From the NCBI GenBank assembly GCA_003554375.1, contig PWGF01000064.1, positions 1 through 7,627 on the forward strand: a DNA stretch of 7,627 bases, read 5' to 3'. This DNA is from Spirochaetaceae bacterium. GTDB taxonomy: Bacteria > Spirochaetota > Spirochaetia > DSM-27196 > SKKC01. Made by a program: the position numbers and the translations under genes. Below are positions 1 through 6,363 of the stretch, piece by piece (position 1 is the first letter of the stretch; every line of letters starts with the position of its first letter). A model generated the notes under the pieces. That model made no database searches and was not told the origin of the DNA. It saw nothing but the letters and a program-made list of their open reading frames with translations.

Positions 1-1589
1 ACCGCGGCCCGTATGAATTCGGCGAACAGCGGGTGCGGATCGGTCGGCTTGGAGCGAAACTCCGGGTGGAACTGAACGGCGACACCCCACGGATGGTCCG
101 GCCACTCCACCGATTCCACGAGGGCTTCGTCGCTCGTGAAACCGGATAGGATCATTCCGCTCTCACCTAGCTGCTCCCGGTACTTGTTAGAAACCTCGTA
201 CCGGTGCCGATGCCGCTCCGAAATGCGGTCTGTTCCGTATGCTGCACGAATGCGCGTATGGCGCATCAGGAGAGACTCATTCGCCCCAAGGCGCATCGTT
301 CCACCGTAGTTGGTAAGGTCTACCTGCTCCTCCAGAAGCGTAATGACCGGATCAGGCGTGTCGGGGGTGAACTCGGTGCTGTCCGCCTCCGCGAGTCCCA
401 GGCAAGAGCGCGCCCACTCGATCACCATGACCTGGAGCCCCAAACAGATTCCGAAGTACGGAATCGAGTGCTCGCGGCAGAAGCGAGCGGTCTCCACCAT
501 TCCCTCGATGCCACGCGCCCCGAATCCTCCGGGAACCAGCACCCCGTCCAAGTCCTTCAGCGCCCCGGGAAGCTCGCCGCGCTTCTCCAGCCGCCCCGAG
601 TCCAGCTTCACCAGCCGGACCCGAACGCCATTGGCAATTCCCCCGTGGTACAGCGCTTCGTCCACGGACTTGTATGCATCGGCAAGATCGATGTACTTCC
701 CTACCACGCCGATGCGAACCTCTTCCTGCGCGGACTCAAACACCTCCACGACGCGCTGCCATGACTCCAAGCGGGGCGGACCGAAGTCCAGCCGGAGCCG
801 GTCACAGACGATCTGATCGAGCTGCTGTCGGTGGAAAGCCAGTGGAATCTCATAGATCGAGTGGCGGACATCATGCGCGGAGATCACAGCGCCGTAGGCT
901 ACATTCGTGAAAAGCGCGATTTTCCGCCGCATCCCGTCGTCCATCTCGCGCGGCGTCCGGCAAAGAAGAATGTCCGGCTGGATCCCGATCTCGCGCATCT
1001 CCTTGACGGAGTGTTGAGTAGGCTTGGTCTTGAGCTCGTCACCGCTCAGGCGAGGTATCAGCGTCAGATGGACGCTCAGCACGTTATCGTGACCGAGTTC
1101 GTGCATCAGTTGGCGGGCCGCCTCCAAGAAAGGGATCGACTCGATGTCACCGACCGTCCCGCCGATCTCGACAATGGTGGCGTGGACATCCTGCTGTTCT
1201 CCCACGTTCAGAATCCGTTGCTTGATGCGGTCGGTGATGTGGGGGATGACCTGCACGGTGCGACCCAGGTAATGCCCCTCACGCTCGCGCTGGATCACCT
1301 CCTGGTACACTTGACCCGTGGTCACCGAATTGGCGCGGGTAAGTGGAGCGTTCGTGAAACGCGCATAGTTGCCGAGATCCAGATCGGTCTCCGCGCCGTC
1401 ATCGGTAACATAGACCTCCCCGTGCTGATACGGGCTCATCGTACCCGCATCCAGGTTGATGTAGGGATCGACTTTGATCATCCGGATACGAAGACCGCGA
1501 CTCTCGAGAAGGCTCCCGAGTGAAGCGGCGGCCAGACCCTTTCCGAGGCTGGAGCATACACCGCCGGTTACGATAACGTACTTCTTCAT
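1..1589 (-). CDS. pyrG: CTP synthase (glutamine-hydrolysing), C-terminus cut by window edge
   Basis: CTP synthase makes CTP from UTP, ATP and glutamine in the cytoplasm, the last step of de novo pyrimidine nucleotide synthesis. I read 529 codons from the ATG at 1589-1587. Compared with about 545 residues in E. coli PyrG, only a short tail is missing beyond base 1. The N-terminal synthase domain has the P-loop GGVCSSLGKG (residues 9-18), VDPYINLDAGTMSPYQHGEV (40-59) and EIGGTVGDIES (141-151). The C-terminal class I glutamine amidotransferase domain has PGGFGARG (353-360), the nucleophile Cys382 in GICLGLQ, and His508/Glu510 in QFHPEF, so the triad is complete. The start is fixed by the conserved MKKYVIVTGG opening. 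No Shine-Dalgarno precedes it, and the predicted -10 box lies only 9 bp upstream, so the mRNA may be leaderless. The gene is divergent from cheR. Identification is certain; the true C-terminus is not visible. Confidence 0.98.
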   Translation of the reverse strand, partial: MKKYVIVTGGVCSSLGKGLAAASLGSLLESRGLRIRMIKVDPYINLDAGTMSPYQHGEVYVTDDGAETDLDLGNYARFTNAPLTRANSVTTGQVYQEVIQREREGHYLGRTVQVIPHITDRIKQRILNVGEQQDVHATIVEIGGTVGDIESIPFLEAARQLMHELGHDNVLSVHLTLIPRLSGDELKTKPTQHSVKEMREIGIQPDILLCRTPREMDDGMRRKIALFTNVAYGAVISAHDVRHSIYEIPLAFHRQQLDQIVCDRLRLDFGPPRLESWQRVVEVFESAQEEVRIGVVGKYIDLADAYKSVDEALYHGGIANGVRVRLVKLDSGRLEKRGELPGALKDLDGVLVPGGFGARGIEGMVETARFCREHSIPYFGICLGLQVMVIEWARSCLGLAEADSTEFTPDTPDPVITLLEEQVDLTNYGGTMRLGANESLLMRHTRIRAAYGTDRISERHRHRYEVSNKYREQLGESGMILSGFTSDEALVESVEWPDHPWGVAVQFHPEFRSKPTDPHPLFAEFIRAA

Positions 1590-1598
1590 CGGGATTTC

Positions 1599-1627
1599 AT
1601 TATCGACACCGGTGCTACCGGTGTCAA
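1599..1627 (-). promoter_or_regulatory. pyrG sigma-70 promoter
   Basis: On the minus strand, TTGACA (1627-1622) is followed by a 17-bp spacer and GATAAT (1604-1599). That is a perfect -35 and a five-of-six -10 at ideal spacing. The predicted transcription start falls near 1594-1591, two to five bases before the pyrG ATG at 1589, which leaves no room for a ribosome binding site. The spacer and the inner part of the -35 are occupied by the palindrome at 1605-1625. Seen in sequence; activity is inferred. Confidence 0.75.
1605..1625. promoter_or_regulatory. Perfect 21-bp palindrome in the pyrG promoter, candidate operator
   Basis: The arms are GACACCGGT (1605-1613) and ACCGGTGTC (1617-1625), separated by GCT. 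All nine pairs match. It fills the 17-bp spacer of the pyrG promoter and enters its -35 box. It lies upstream of the predicted starts of both pyrG and cheR, so neither transcript would contain it as an RNA hairpin. A DNA-binding repressor site is the simplest reading. A related half-site, GACACCGAA (1642-1650, seven of nine), overlaps the -35 of the cheR promoter. The regulator is unknown. Confidence 0.6.
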
Positions 1628-1639
1628 TTAGCCACGTTG

Positions 1640-1668
1640 TTGACACCGAATATGCCCCCCCGTAGACT
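1640..1668 (+). promoter_or_regulatory. cheR sigma-70 promoter
   Basis: TTGACA (1640-1645) is followed by a 17-bp spacer and TAGACT (1663-1668). The predicted start is near 1675, giving a leader of about 37 nt before the cheR ATG at 1712. The spacer contains a run of seven C (1655-1661). The promoter position argues against the upstream in-frame TTG at 1637 as a translation start, because it would not be transcribed. Confidence 0.65.
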
Positions 1669-1711
1669 GGCTATACCGCGCCCTGCCATTGGGGCAGAGA
1701 AGCGGCAGGGT

Positions 1712-2545
1712 ATGTCCGAACAGTTGACTGATACAGATTTCGACCGGTTTCGCCGGCTCATATACGATGAAAGCGGAATTCACTTTGGTCCGAACAACCG
1801 ATCGGTCTTGGAAGGCCGCATCCGCGACCGGCTGCGCCGTACGGCCGCCGGAAGTGTGGATTCCTACTATCGTCGGCTCCTGAAGGAGCCACAAGAGCTC
1901 AAGGAATTCCTGGACTCAGTCACCACCAACCTGACTCGCTTCTTCCGCAACACTGCACATTTTGAGGCCTTCGAGTACTTCGTCATACCCGAGCTCGTAG
2001 AGAAGAAGCGGCACAAGCGTGAAAACAGAGTACGAGTTTGGAGTGCGGGATGCTCTACTGGTGAAGAGCCGTACTCGATCGCAATGGTGCTCAAGGAAGT
2101 ACTGCCGCCGGACTTGACGTTCTCGGTTATTGCCTCCGACATTAGCCTGAAGTCACTGATGATCGGAAAGGCGGGATTCTACGGAGCAACGAAGGTCAAG
2201 GGCATCCCGGAGCGTTTTTTGGAGAAATACTTCGATGAGAAAGACGGCGGTTACCAGGTCGTGCCGGAGATTACGGAAAGCGTTACGTTCGACTACCATA
2301 ACTTGATCAACGACAGCGGATTGCGAGACCTAGACGTCGTCTTCTGCAGGAATGTAATCATCTATTTCGACGAAGCAGCTCAGAAGGCCGCCGTCCAGCG
2401 CCTCTATCAGACGATGAATCCCTACTCGTATCTGTTCATCGGGCATTCCGAATCGCTTTTCGGCATGAATACCGGCTTCGAGTTTGTAAAGACAAAGTGG
2501 TCGTGCCTCTATCGCAAGTCCGAGGAACGGCTGTCAGTTTCGTGA
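1712..2545 (+). CDS. cheR: Chemotaxis protein methyltransferase CheR
   Basis: CheR transfers methyl groups from S-adenosylmethionine to glutamates on the cytoplasmic helices of chemoreceptors, raising their signalling output during adaptation. The protein has 277 residues, about the usual length. The N-terminal all-alpha domain covers roughly residues 1-75 and ends in TTNLTRFFR (71-79), the family signature before the catalytic domain. The SAM-binding motif is WSAGCSTGEEPYS (110-122). The acidic residue of the second strand is Asp143 in ASDIS. FCRNVIIYFD (211-220) and FIGHSESL (242-249) complete the fold. No TPR extension or C-terminal receptor-binding pentapeptide is visible. I chose ATG 1712 because it matches the family N-terminus and lies downstream of the predicted promoter; the Shine-Dalgarno is weak (CAGGG just upstream). 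cheB follows after 74 nt, consistent with one adaptation operon. Confidence 0.96.
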   Translation: MSEQLTDTDFDRFRRLIYDESGIHFGPNNRSVLEGRIRDRLRRTAAGSVDSYYRRLLKEPQELKEFLDSVTTNLTRFFRNTAHFEAFEYFVIPELVEKKRHKRENRVRVWSAGCSTGEEPYSIAMVLKEVLPPDLTFSVIASDISLKSLMIGKAGFYGATKVKGIPERFLEKYFDEKDGGYQVVPEITESVTFDYHNLINDSGLRDLDVVFCRNVIIYFDEAAQKAAVQRLYQTMNPYSYLFIGHSESLFGMNTGFEFVKTKWSCLYRKSEERLSVS

Positions 2546-2607
2546 ACACGACATTGTCGGCGAGCGCGCCAGGCAATACCGCGACGGCGGCAGAGAAGGA
2601 ACGAGAC

Positions 2608-2622
2608 GAGGTCCAGAGGATG
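2608..2622 (+). promoter_or_regulatory. Ribosome binding site that decides the cheB start
   Basis: GAGG (2608-2611) lies 8 nt before ATG 2620. The reading frame stays open upstream, and a GTG at 2542 overlaps the cheR stop codon as GTGA. That GTG has no Shine-Dalgarno at useful distance, and the 26 extra residues it would add precede the normal beginning of a receiver domain. The ATG is preferred, but coupled initiation at the GTG cannot be excluded. Confidence 0.6.
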
Positions 2623-3879
2623 TCATCGATCTCCGTGATGATTGTGGACGATTCCGCTCTTATGCGGAACCTCATCAGCAAGATTATCGAAAACGCATCC
2701 GGGCTCCAGGTTGCGGGCCGTGCCATGAACGGGCGCTTTGCCCTGGATAAGCTCCACCGCTTGAACCCGGATGTGATCGTGCTCGATTTGGAGATGCCCG
2801 ACATCAACGGAATCCAATTCCTCGAGGAACGGCGGAAGCGTAAGATAGAGATTCCCGTCATTATTCTCTCCTCGTTCGCGCAACGGGGAGCCCGCATTAC
2901 TATGGATGCGCTTGCCCTCGGGGCATCGGATTTCATCCTCAAGCCAACCGGTCCCGGCAGCCCCGATATGTCCACGATCGCCACTCAGCTCGCGGAGATG
3001 GCACGCTCCTACGGCGGACACTACCGGAAGACGCACAAAGGAGATGAACCGGAGAACCAGACGCCACCTCCAACAGGGAGTCAATCCGGCGCCGAACTCG
3101 ATCCGGCAGATCCTACGACTGCCCCGGCTGCCACCGGGGCATCCGCTATGCCCGCGCAGAAAGCTTCGGTTATGGCGGAACAGCCGCCGGCTCGCTCGCC
3201 GGTAGACCAGCGCTCTACGAGCTCCGAGGTTTCTAGGATCCGCCCGATCGATCCAACCGGTGATCGCATCACACCGGAACGCGAGCCCGGAGCACCGGCC
3301 ATCGTCGCAATCGGCGTCTCCACCGGCGGCCCCAACGCACTGCGGCAACTTCTCCCTGGGCTTCCGAAGTCCTTCCCCCTCCCGGTGCTCGTCGTACAAC
3401 ACATGCCCGCGGGGTTCACCACTGAGTTCGCTCGGAGCCTCGCTCAGATTTGCTCTTTGGAAGTCCGCGAGGCCCGTGACGGAGACCTCGTTCAACGGGG
3501 ACGGGTTCTCATTGCGCCGGGGGATCGGCACATGGAGATTGAAGAGCGGCGGCTCGGTACCGTCGTTCGGATAACCGAAGCGCCCCCCGTCAACGGCCAC
3601 CGCCCTTCGGTCGATGTGCTTTTCCGTACGGTGGCACAAGTATACCGGCACCAAGCGCTTGCGCTTCTCATGACGGGAATGGGGCGTGACGGGGCCGAAC
3701 AGCTTGGCGAAATCTACCGTCGCGGCGGGATGACGCTTGCGCAAGACCGGGAAACCTCCGTCGTGTACGGAATGCCGAAGGTAGCCACGGACCGCGGCGT
3801 GGTCCGCCGGCAGGTCGCTCTGCGCGAAGTTGCGTCGGTGTTAGTCGAGCTTGCGGCTGATTCGGCCGAGACAGAATGA
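2620..3879 (+). CDS. cheB: Chemotaxis response regulator protein-glutamate methylesterase CheB
   Basis: CheB removes methyl groups from chemoreceptors, and deamidates receptor glutamines in many species, when phosphorylated by CheA. It thus opposes CheR. The protein has 419 residues. The receiver domain (about 4-120) has the acidic pair Asp10/Asp11, phospho-acceptor Asp56 in VLDLEMP, Ser84 in ILSSF and Lys108 in ILKP. The C-terminal esterase domain (about 226-412) has Ser234 in GVSTGG, His261 in VQHMP and Asp357 in MTGMGRDG, so the catalytic triad is intact. The linker, about residues 125-225, is rich in Pro, Ala, Thr, Ser and Gln and is far longer than the short linker of enteric CheB. cheR lies 74 nt upstream and lipB starts 27 nt downstream, so the three are probably co-transcribed. 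Confidence 0.96.
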   Translation: MSSISVMIVDDSALMRNLISKIIENASGLQVAGRAMNGRFALDKLHRLNPDVIVLDLEMPDINGIQFLEERRKRKIEIPVIILSSFAQRGARITMDALALGASDFILKPTGPGSPDMSTIATQLAEMARSYGGHYRKTHKGDEPENQTPPPTGSQSGAELDPADPTTAPAATGASAMPAQKASVMAEQPPARSPVDQRSTSSEVSRIRPIDPTGDRITPEREPGAPAIVAIGVSTGGPNALRQLLPGLPKSFPLPVLVVQHMPAGFTTEFARSLAQICSLEVREARDGDLVQRGRVLIAPGDRHMEIEERRLGTVVRITEAPPVNGHRPSVDVLFRTVAQVYRHQALALLMTGMGRDGAEQLGEIYRRGGMTLAQDRETSVVYGMPKVATDRGVVRRQVALREVASVLVELAADSAETE

Positions 3880-3906
3880 AGCCGTCCCGAAGGAGCGGAT
3901 AACGCG

Positions 3907-4590
3907 ATGAAGCTCGACGTTCGAGATCTTGGACATACAGCGTACCAGGCGGCGCTCGACCAACAGACGGAGGCTGCCGAGCTGCGGGCTCAAGAGCAGT
4001 CGCCGGACACACTGTTCTTCGTTGAGCACCCGCCGGTTATCACGCTCGGTCGCGGAGCACGACTCCAAGATATTCTTCTGTCCGAAGCGGAGCGTCGCCG
4101 GCTAGGGGTCGAAGTCCACCGCGTTTCTCGGGGAGGCCTCGTTACCTACCATGGCCCGGGTCAGCTTGTCGGTTATCCGATCGTACACCTCTACGAACGA
4201 GCCCGGCAGGTGAAGCAATTCGTCTATCGGATGGAAGAGGTTTTCGTTCACTTGCTCGGAGAAGAATACGGGATTTCCGCGTACCACCATCGGAACGACC
4301 GCGGAATCTGGGTCGGGTCGGAGAAGATCGCTGCGATCGGCATCGCCGTGAAGAACCGGGTAACCTTTCACGGGTTCGCGTTCAACGTGAGTACCGACCT
4401 ATCACACTTCGGCTGGATCGTGCCATGCGGAATCACCGATCGCGGTCAGACCAGTCTGGAGCGGCTTCTAGGGACCGCGCCACCTATGTCGCTTGTGAAG
4501 CGCCAGTTTGCCGAATACTTCGCTCGCGAGTTCGGCTATTCGGAGCTCAGTTTCTCTGAGCCGGCCCAGGCCCCCGGCGATAGCGATTGA
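3907..4590 (+). CDS. lipB: Octanoyltransferase LipB (lipoyl-[acyl-carrier-protein]:protein N-lipoyltransferase)
   Basis: LipB moves the octanoyl group from octanoyl-ACP to a lysine on lipoyl domains of 2-oxoacid dehydrogenases and on glycine cleavage protein H; LipA then inserts sulfur. The 227-residue protein matches family length. Visible motifs are HPPVITLGR (41-49), RGGLVTYHGPGQLVGYPI (75-92), the catalytic lysine Lys140 in GSEKIAAIGIAVK (137-149), FHGFAFNV (154-161) and the nucleophile Cys174 in PCGITDRG. These correspond to the Lys/Cys dyad of the family. AAGGAG (3890-3895) lies 11 nt before the ATG, a slightly long spacing. The gene starts 27 nt after cheB, and I see no promoter between them. 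lipA is not in the window. The last residues are hydrophilic and unconserved. The stop lies 7 bp from the stop of the opposing gene. Confidence 0.97.
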   Translation: MKLDVRDLGHTAYQAALDQQTEAAELRAQEQSPDTLFFVEHPPVITLGRGARLQDILLSEAERRRLGVEVHRVSRGGLVTYHGPGQLVGYPIVHLYERARQVKQFVYRMEEVFVHLLGEEYGISAYHHRNDRGIWVGSEKIAAIGIAVKNRVTFHGFAFNVSTDLSHFGWIVPCGITDRGQTSLERLLGTAPPMSLVKRQFAEYFAREFGYSELSFSEPAQAPGDSD

Positions 4591-4597
4591 GAACGCT

Positions 4598-5506
4598 TCA
4601 CGAGCTCCTGCGGGCAGCTCCGGTTGCGGCCGCCTGCACCTTCTCATTCTTCTGCCGATCAGGCTTCTGATCAGACTTCCCATCCGAGCGGTTCGCCGTA
4701 TCCGAAGGCGAGTCCGGCGCCTCTACGCTCCGTCGGATCGTCTGGATATCACGAGCGCGCCCGTCCTCCTCAAGCTCGACGACCACGCCCTGGATCTCGA
4801 GCCCCTCCCACGTCTCCTTACTACGGAGAGGGACCTGAGTAAGATAGTGCTCTAGCTCCGTCCCCGGCTCGAGTCCGCCGATCGACTGGATGCTCCCGGT
4901 ACGCCCCGCGTCGGTAATGGTGGCGGTTCGGTTCGTTGACGAACCGGCATCCGCAGTAAGCGACCGCTGGCCCGTACCAAAGACGGCCGCCACCGTTCCG
5001 TCAGCATGCTCCTGCATGATCCGCTTCTCGGAGGTGGTCATGGCGTGGAAGTCGACGAGAACGGTGTCCGTCTCTTGGCGTACCCGTGAAACAAGCTCCG
5101 GGAGAAATGTGTACGGGTTGCTGAGGTGGACACGAGGAAACCCCGAGAGCCCAAGGAGGTTTATTACGCCGATACGATGGTTGCCCGCATTGAACACCCG
5201 CCAGCCGCGGCCCGGATTCCCCGAAGGGAAGTTGGCAGGGCGAAGAATGAACGGGCTCCGACTGATATGGCTCACCATGTCTTTCTTGTAATAGATCTGG
5301 TCTCCTCCGGTTATGACATCCACTCCGAGCTTCTTGAGATAGACCGAGTGGTTCTTCCCCAACCCAAATCCCCCCGTTGCGCCGTCTGCGTTGGCAATCA
5401 CCAAATCCACCTGGAACTCGCTCTTGAGCTCGCCAAGAGCGCTCTTCACGCAGTACACACCTGCCTTGCCAACTATCTCTCCCAGAAACAGTACCGATAC
5501 GGCCAC
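4598..5506 (-). CDS. YmdB/TIGR00282-like metallophosphoesterase-fold protein with degenerate metal site
   Basis: The 302-residue protein follows the YmdB family layout throughout: LFLGEIVGKAG (6-16), VIANADGATGGFG (36-48), DVITGGDQIYYKKD (63-76), VDFHAMTTSEK (151-161) and FGTGQRSLTAD (176-186). Active members are 2',3'-cyclic-nucleotide phosphodiesterases that bind two metals. Here most ligand motifs differ. The usual IGD is LGE (Glu10), the GEN of ANGENA is ADG (40-42), GNH is GDQ (68-70), and the two histidines of GTHTHV are Gly179 and Arg181. His154 of DFHA remains. The fold is probably kept but phosphodiesterase activity is doubtful. The last 45 or so residues (from about 258) are hydrophilic and low in complexity. 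I chose GTG 5506 because GGAGG (5516-5512) sits 5 nt upstream; TTG 5518 would overlap that site. The usual partner rny is not adjacent. Confidence 0.85.
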   Translation of the reverse strand: MAVSVLFLGEIVGKAGVYCVKSALGELKSEFQVDLVIANADGATGGFGLGKNHSVYLKKLGVDVITGGDQIYYKKDMVSHISRSPFILRPANFPSGNPGRGWRVFNAGNHRIGVINLLGLSGFPRVHLSNPYTFLPELVSRVRQETDTVLVDFHAMTTSEKRIMQEHADGTVAAVFGTGQRSLTADAGSSTNRTATITDAGRTGSIQSIGGLEPGTELEHYLTQVPLRSKETWEGLEIQGVVVELEEDGRARDIQTIRRSVEAPDSPSDTANRSDGKSDQKPDRQKNEKVQAAATGAARRSS

Positions 5507-5532
5507 CGCCACCTCCAAACTCGTGAGCGTTC

Positions 5533-5561
5533 ATCGTACCAGAGGGGATACTCCGGAGCAA
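5533..5561 (-). promoter_or_regulatory. Candidate promoter of the ymdB-like gene
   Basis: On the minus strand, TTGCTC (5561-5556) is separated by 17 bp from TACGAT (5538-5533). A TG one base before the -10 gives an extended -10 (TGGTACGAT). The leader to GTG 5506 would be about 20 nt and would include the GGAGG site. The -35 matches only half of consensus. Confidence 0.4.
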
Positions 5562-5635
5562 CAGCAGTGTGAAGCCGGCAAGACAGGGGTGTCGACCAAT
5601 CGATCGCAGCTCAGTAGCCGAGACGGCAGGCATGT

Positions 5636-5644
5636 TGCTATACT
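5636..5644 (+). promoter_or_regulatory. Candidate extended -10 promoter for hsp20
   Basis: TGCTATACT is a TGn-extended -10 with five of six matches in the hexamer (TATACT, 5639-5644). No convincing -35 lies 16 to 18 bp upstream, as expected for an extended -10 promoter. The predicted start near 5651 gives a leader of about 105 nt that contains three hairpins. I found no CIRCE element and no sigma-32-type promoter in 5519-5757, so heat control, if present, may act on the RNA. Confidence 0.5.
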
Positions 5645-5670
5645 CTTACGTGAAGGCGCCGTTGAGGGCC

Positions 5671-5756
5671 TTCCGGCGTCCTGCCGGAACGGAGGACGTC
5701 ATTCGCTTGCCTCGTATGAGGAAGCGGTATTCCATCTCACGGAAAAGGAGTGAGAT
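5671..5756 (+). promoter_or_regulatory. Three-hairpin 5' leader of hsp20, candidate RNA thermometer
   Basis: Hairpin 1 is TTCCGGC (5671-5677), loop GTCCT, GCCGGAA (5683-5689). Hairpin 2 pairs CGCTT and CCTC (5704-5708, 5710-5713) with GAGG and AAGCG (5718-5726) around loop GTAT. It makes nine pairs with a single bulged G at 5709. Hairpin 3 is ATCTCAC (5734-5740), loop GGAAAAGGA, GTGAGAT (5750-5756). The Shine-Dalgarno AAGGAG (5745-5750) sits in the third loop with its last base in the stem, and the ATG begins 2 nt after the stem. Multi-hairpin leaders that mask translation starts are typical of ROSE-type thermometers of small heat-shock genes. Pairing is seen; temperature sensing is inferred. 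Confidence 0.5.
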
Positions 5757-5757
5757 C

Positions 5758-6363
5758 ATGGCAGAGAGAGAGCATCGAGACTTCCTCGACATCGGACGGA
5801 TCATAGACGACATGTTCGATGCGGCCGAGGACTTCACCAACGTGTTCAAGGACACGATGAGCTTCCCGCAGAGCAAGGTGTATCAGTTCCGCACAGGGGA
5901 AAAGAAGGATTTCTATCCGCTTTACTCCTACCCCCCAGCCAACGTGTACATGACGGAAGAGAAGACAATGGTCTTCGAGTTCGCGCTGGCGGGCTTCCGT
6001 GAGGAAGACATTAACCTGGAGTTCCGTGGGGATTACATGATCTTCTCCGCGACGGTTGCGGAGGACATGAAGCCTGAACAAGGGGTGCGTTACTTCAAAC
6101 GCCGCTTGAAACTGAAGGACATCAACGAGCAGAAGTACTACGTTCCCGCGGACAAGTTCGATCAAGAAGCCACCACGGCAGTCTTCCGCAACGGCATACT
6201 CCGTGTTACAGTACCGCCGCGGGAAGCAGCGCCCAGCAAGGAGGGCGTAAAAATCGACATCACGAGTGGCGAGGAAGCGGACAAACAGGCGTCGTCAGAT
6301 AGCACATCGCGCCGGAATCAGAGTCGCCAAACTCGGGAGAAGAAGGAAGGGCAAGGAGAATGA
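5758..6363 (+). CDS. Hsp20/alpha-crystallin family small heat-shock protein
   Basis: Small heat-shock proteins hold unfolding proteins in a refoldable state without ATP, as oligomers in the cytoplasm. The protein has 201 residues, somewhat longer than the usual 140-160. The N-terminal arm (1-57) contains several Phe residues. The alpha-crystallin domain spans about 58-153, starting at YPPANVYMTEE and ending with FRNGILRVTVP (143-153), the family's G-x-L signature. GVKIDI (163-168) supplies a C-terminal I-x-I motif (Ile166, Ile168) used in oligomer assembly. About 33 further residues are rich in Ser, Arg, Gln, Glu and Lys and have no obvious counterpart in typical members. ATG 5758 is chosen because AAGGAG (5745-5750) is 7 nt upstream. 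An in-frame ATG at 5716 lies in a hairpin loop and lacks a ribosome site. The stop overlaps the next small gene. Confidence 0.93.
   Translation: MAEREHRDFLDIGRIIDDMFDAAEDFTNVFKDTMSFPQSKVYQFRTGEKKDFYPLYSYPPANVYMTEEKTMVFEFALAGFREEDINLEFRGDYMIFSATVAEDMKPEQGVRYFKRRLKLKDINEQKYYVPADKFDQEATTAVFRNGILRVTVPPREAAPSKEGVKIDITSGEEADKQASSDSTSRRNQSRQTREKKEGQGE

Noticed and set aside
204..1523. Several open frames on the plus strand over pyrG
   Set aside because: All are antisense to pyrG, which reads continuously with every CTP synthase motif.
1637..1711. TTG start giving CheR 25 extra N-terminal residues
   Set aside because: The TTG lies upstream of the predicted promoter's transcription start, and the extension does not resemble CheR.
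2623..3744. 373-codon open frame on the minus strand
   Set aside because: It lies antisense to cheB, whose motifs and catalytic residues are complete. The translated minus-strand product has no recognisable motif; it is a GC-rich antisense frame.
4657..4672. GATCAG-GCTT-CTGATC hairpin as a lipB terminator
   Set aside because: The stem has only 6 bp, no T-tract follows, and it lies in the coding tail of the opposing gene.
5519..5757. Search for CIRCE or sigma-32 promoter before hsp20
   Set aside because: No TTAGCACTC/GAGTGCTAA dyad and no CCCCAT-type -10 with a CTTGAA box was found.
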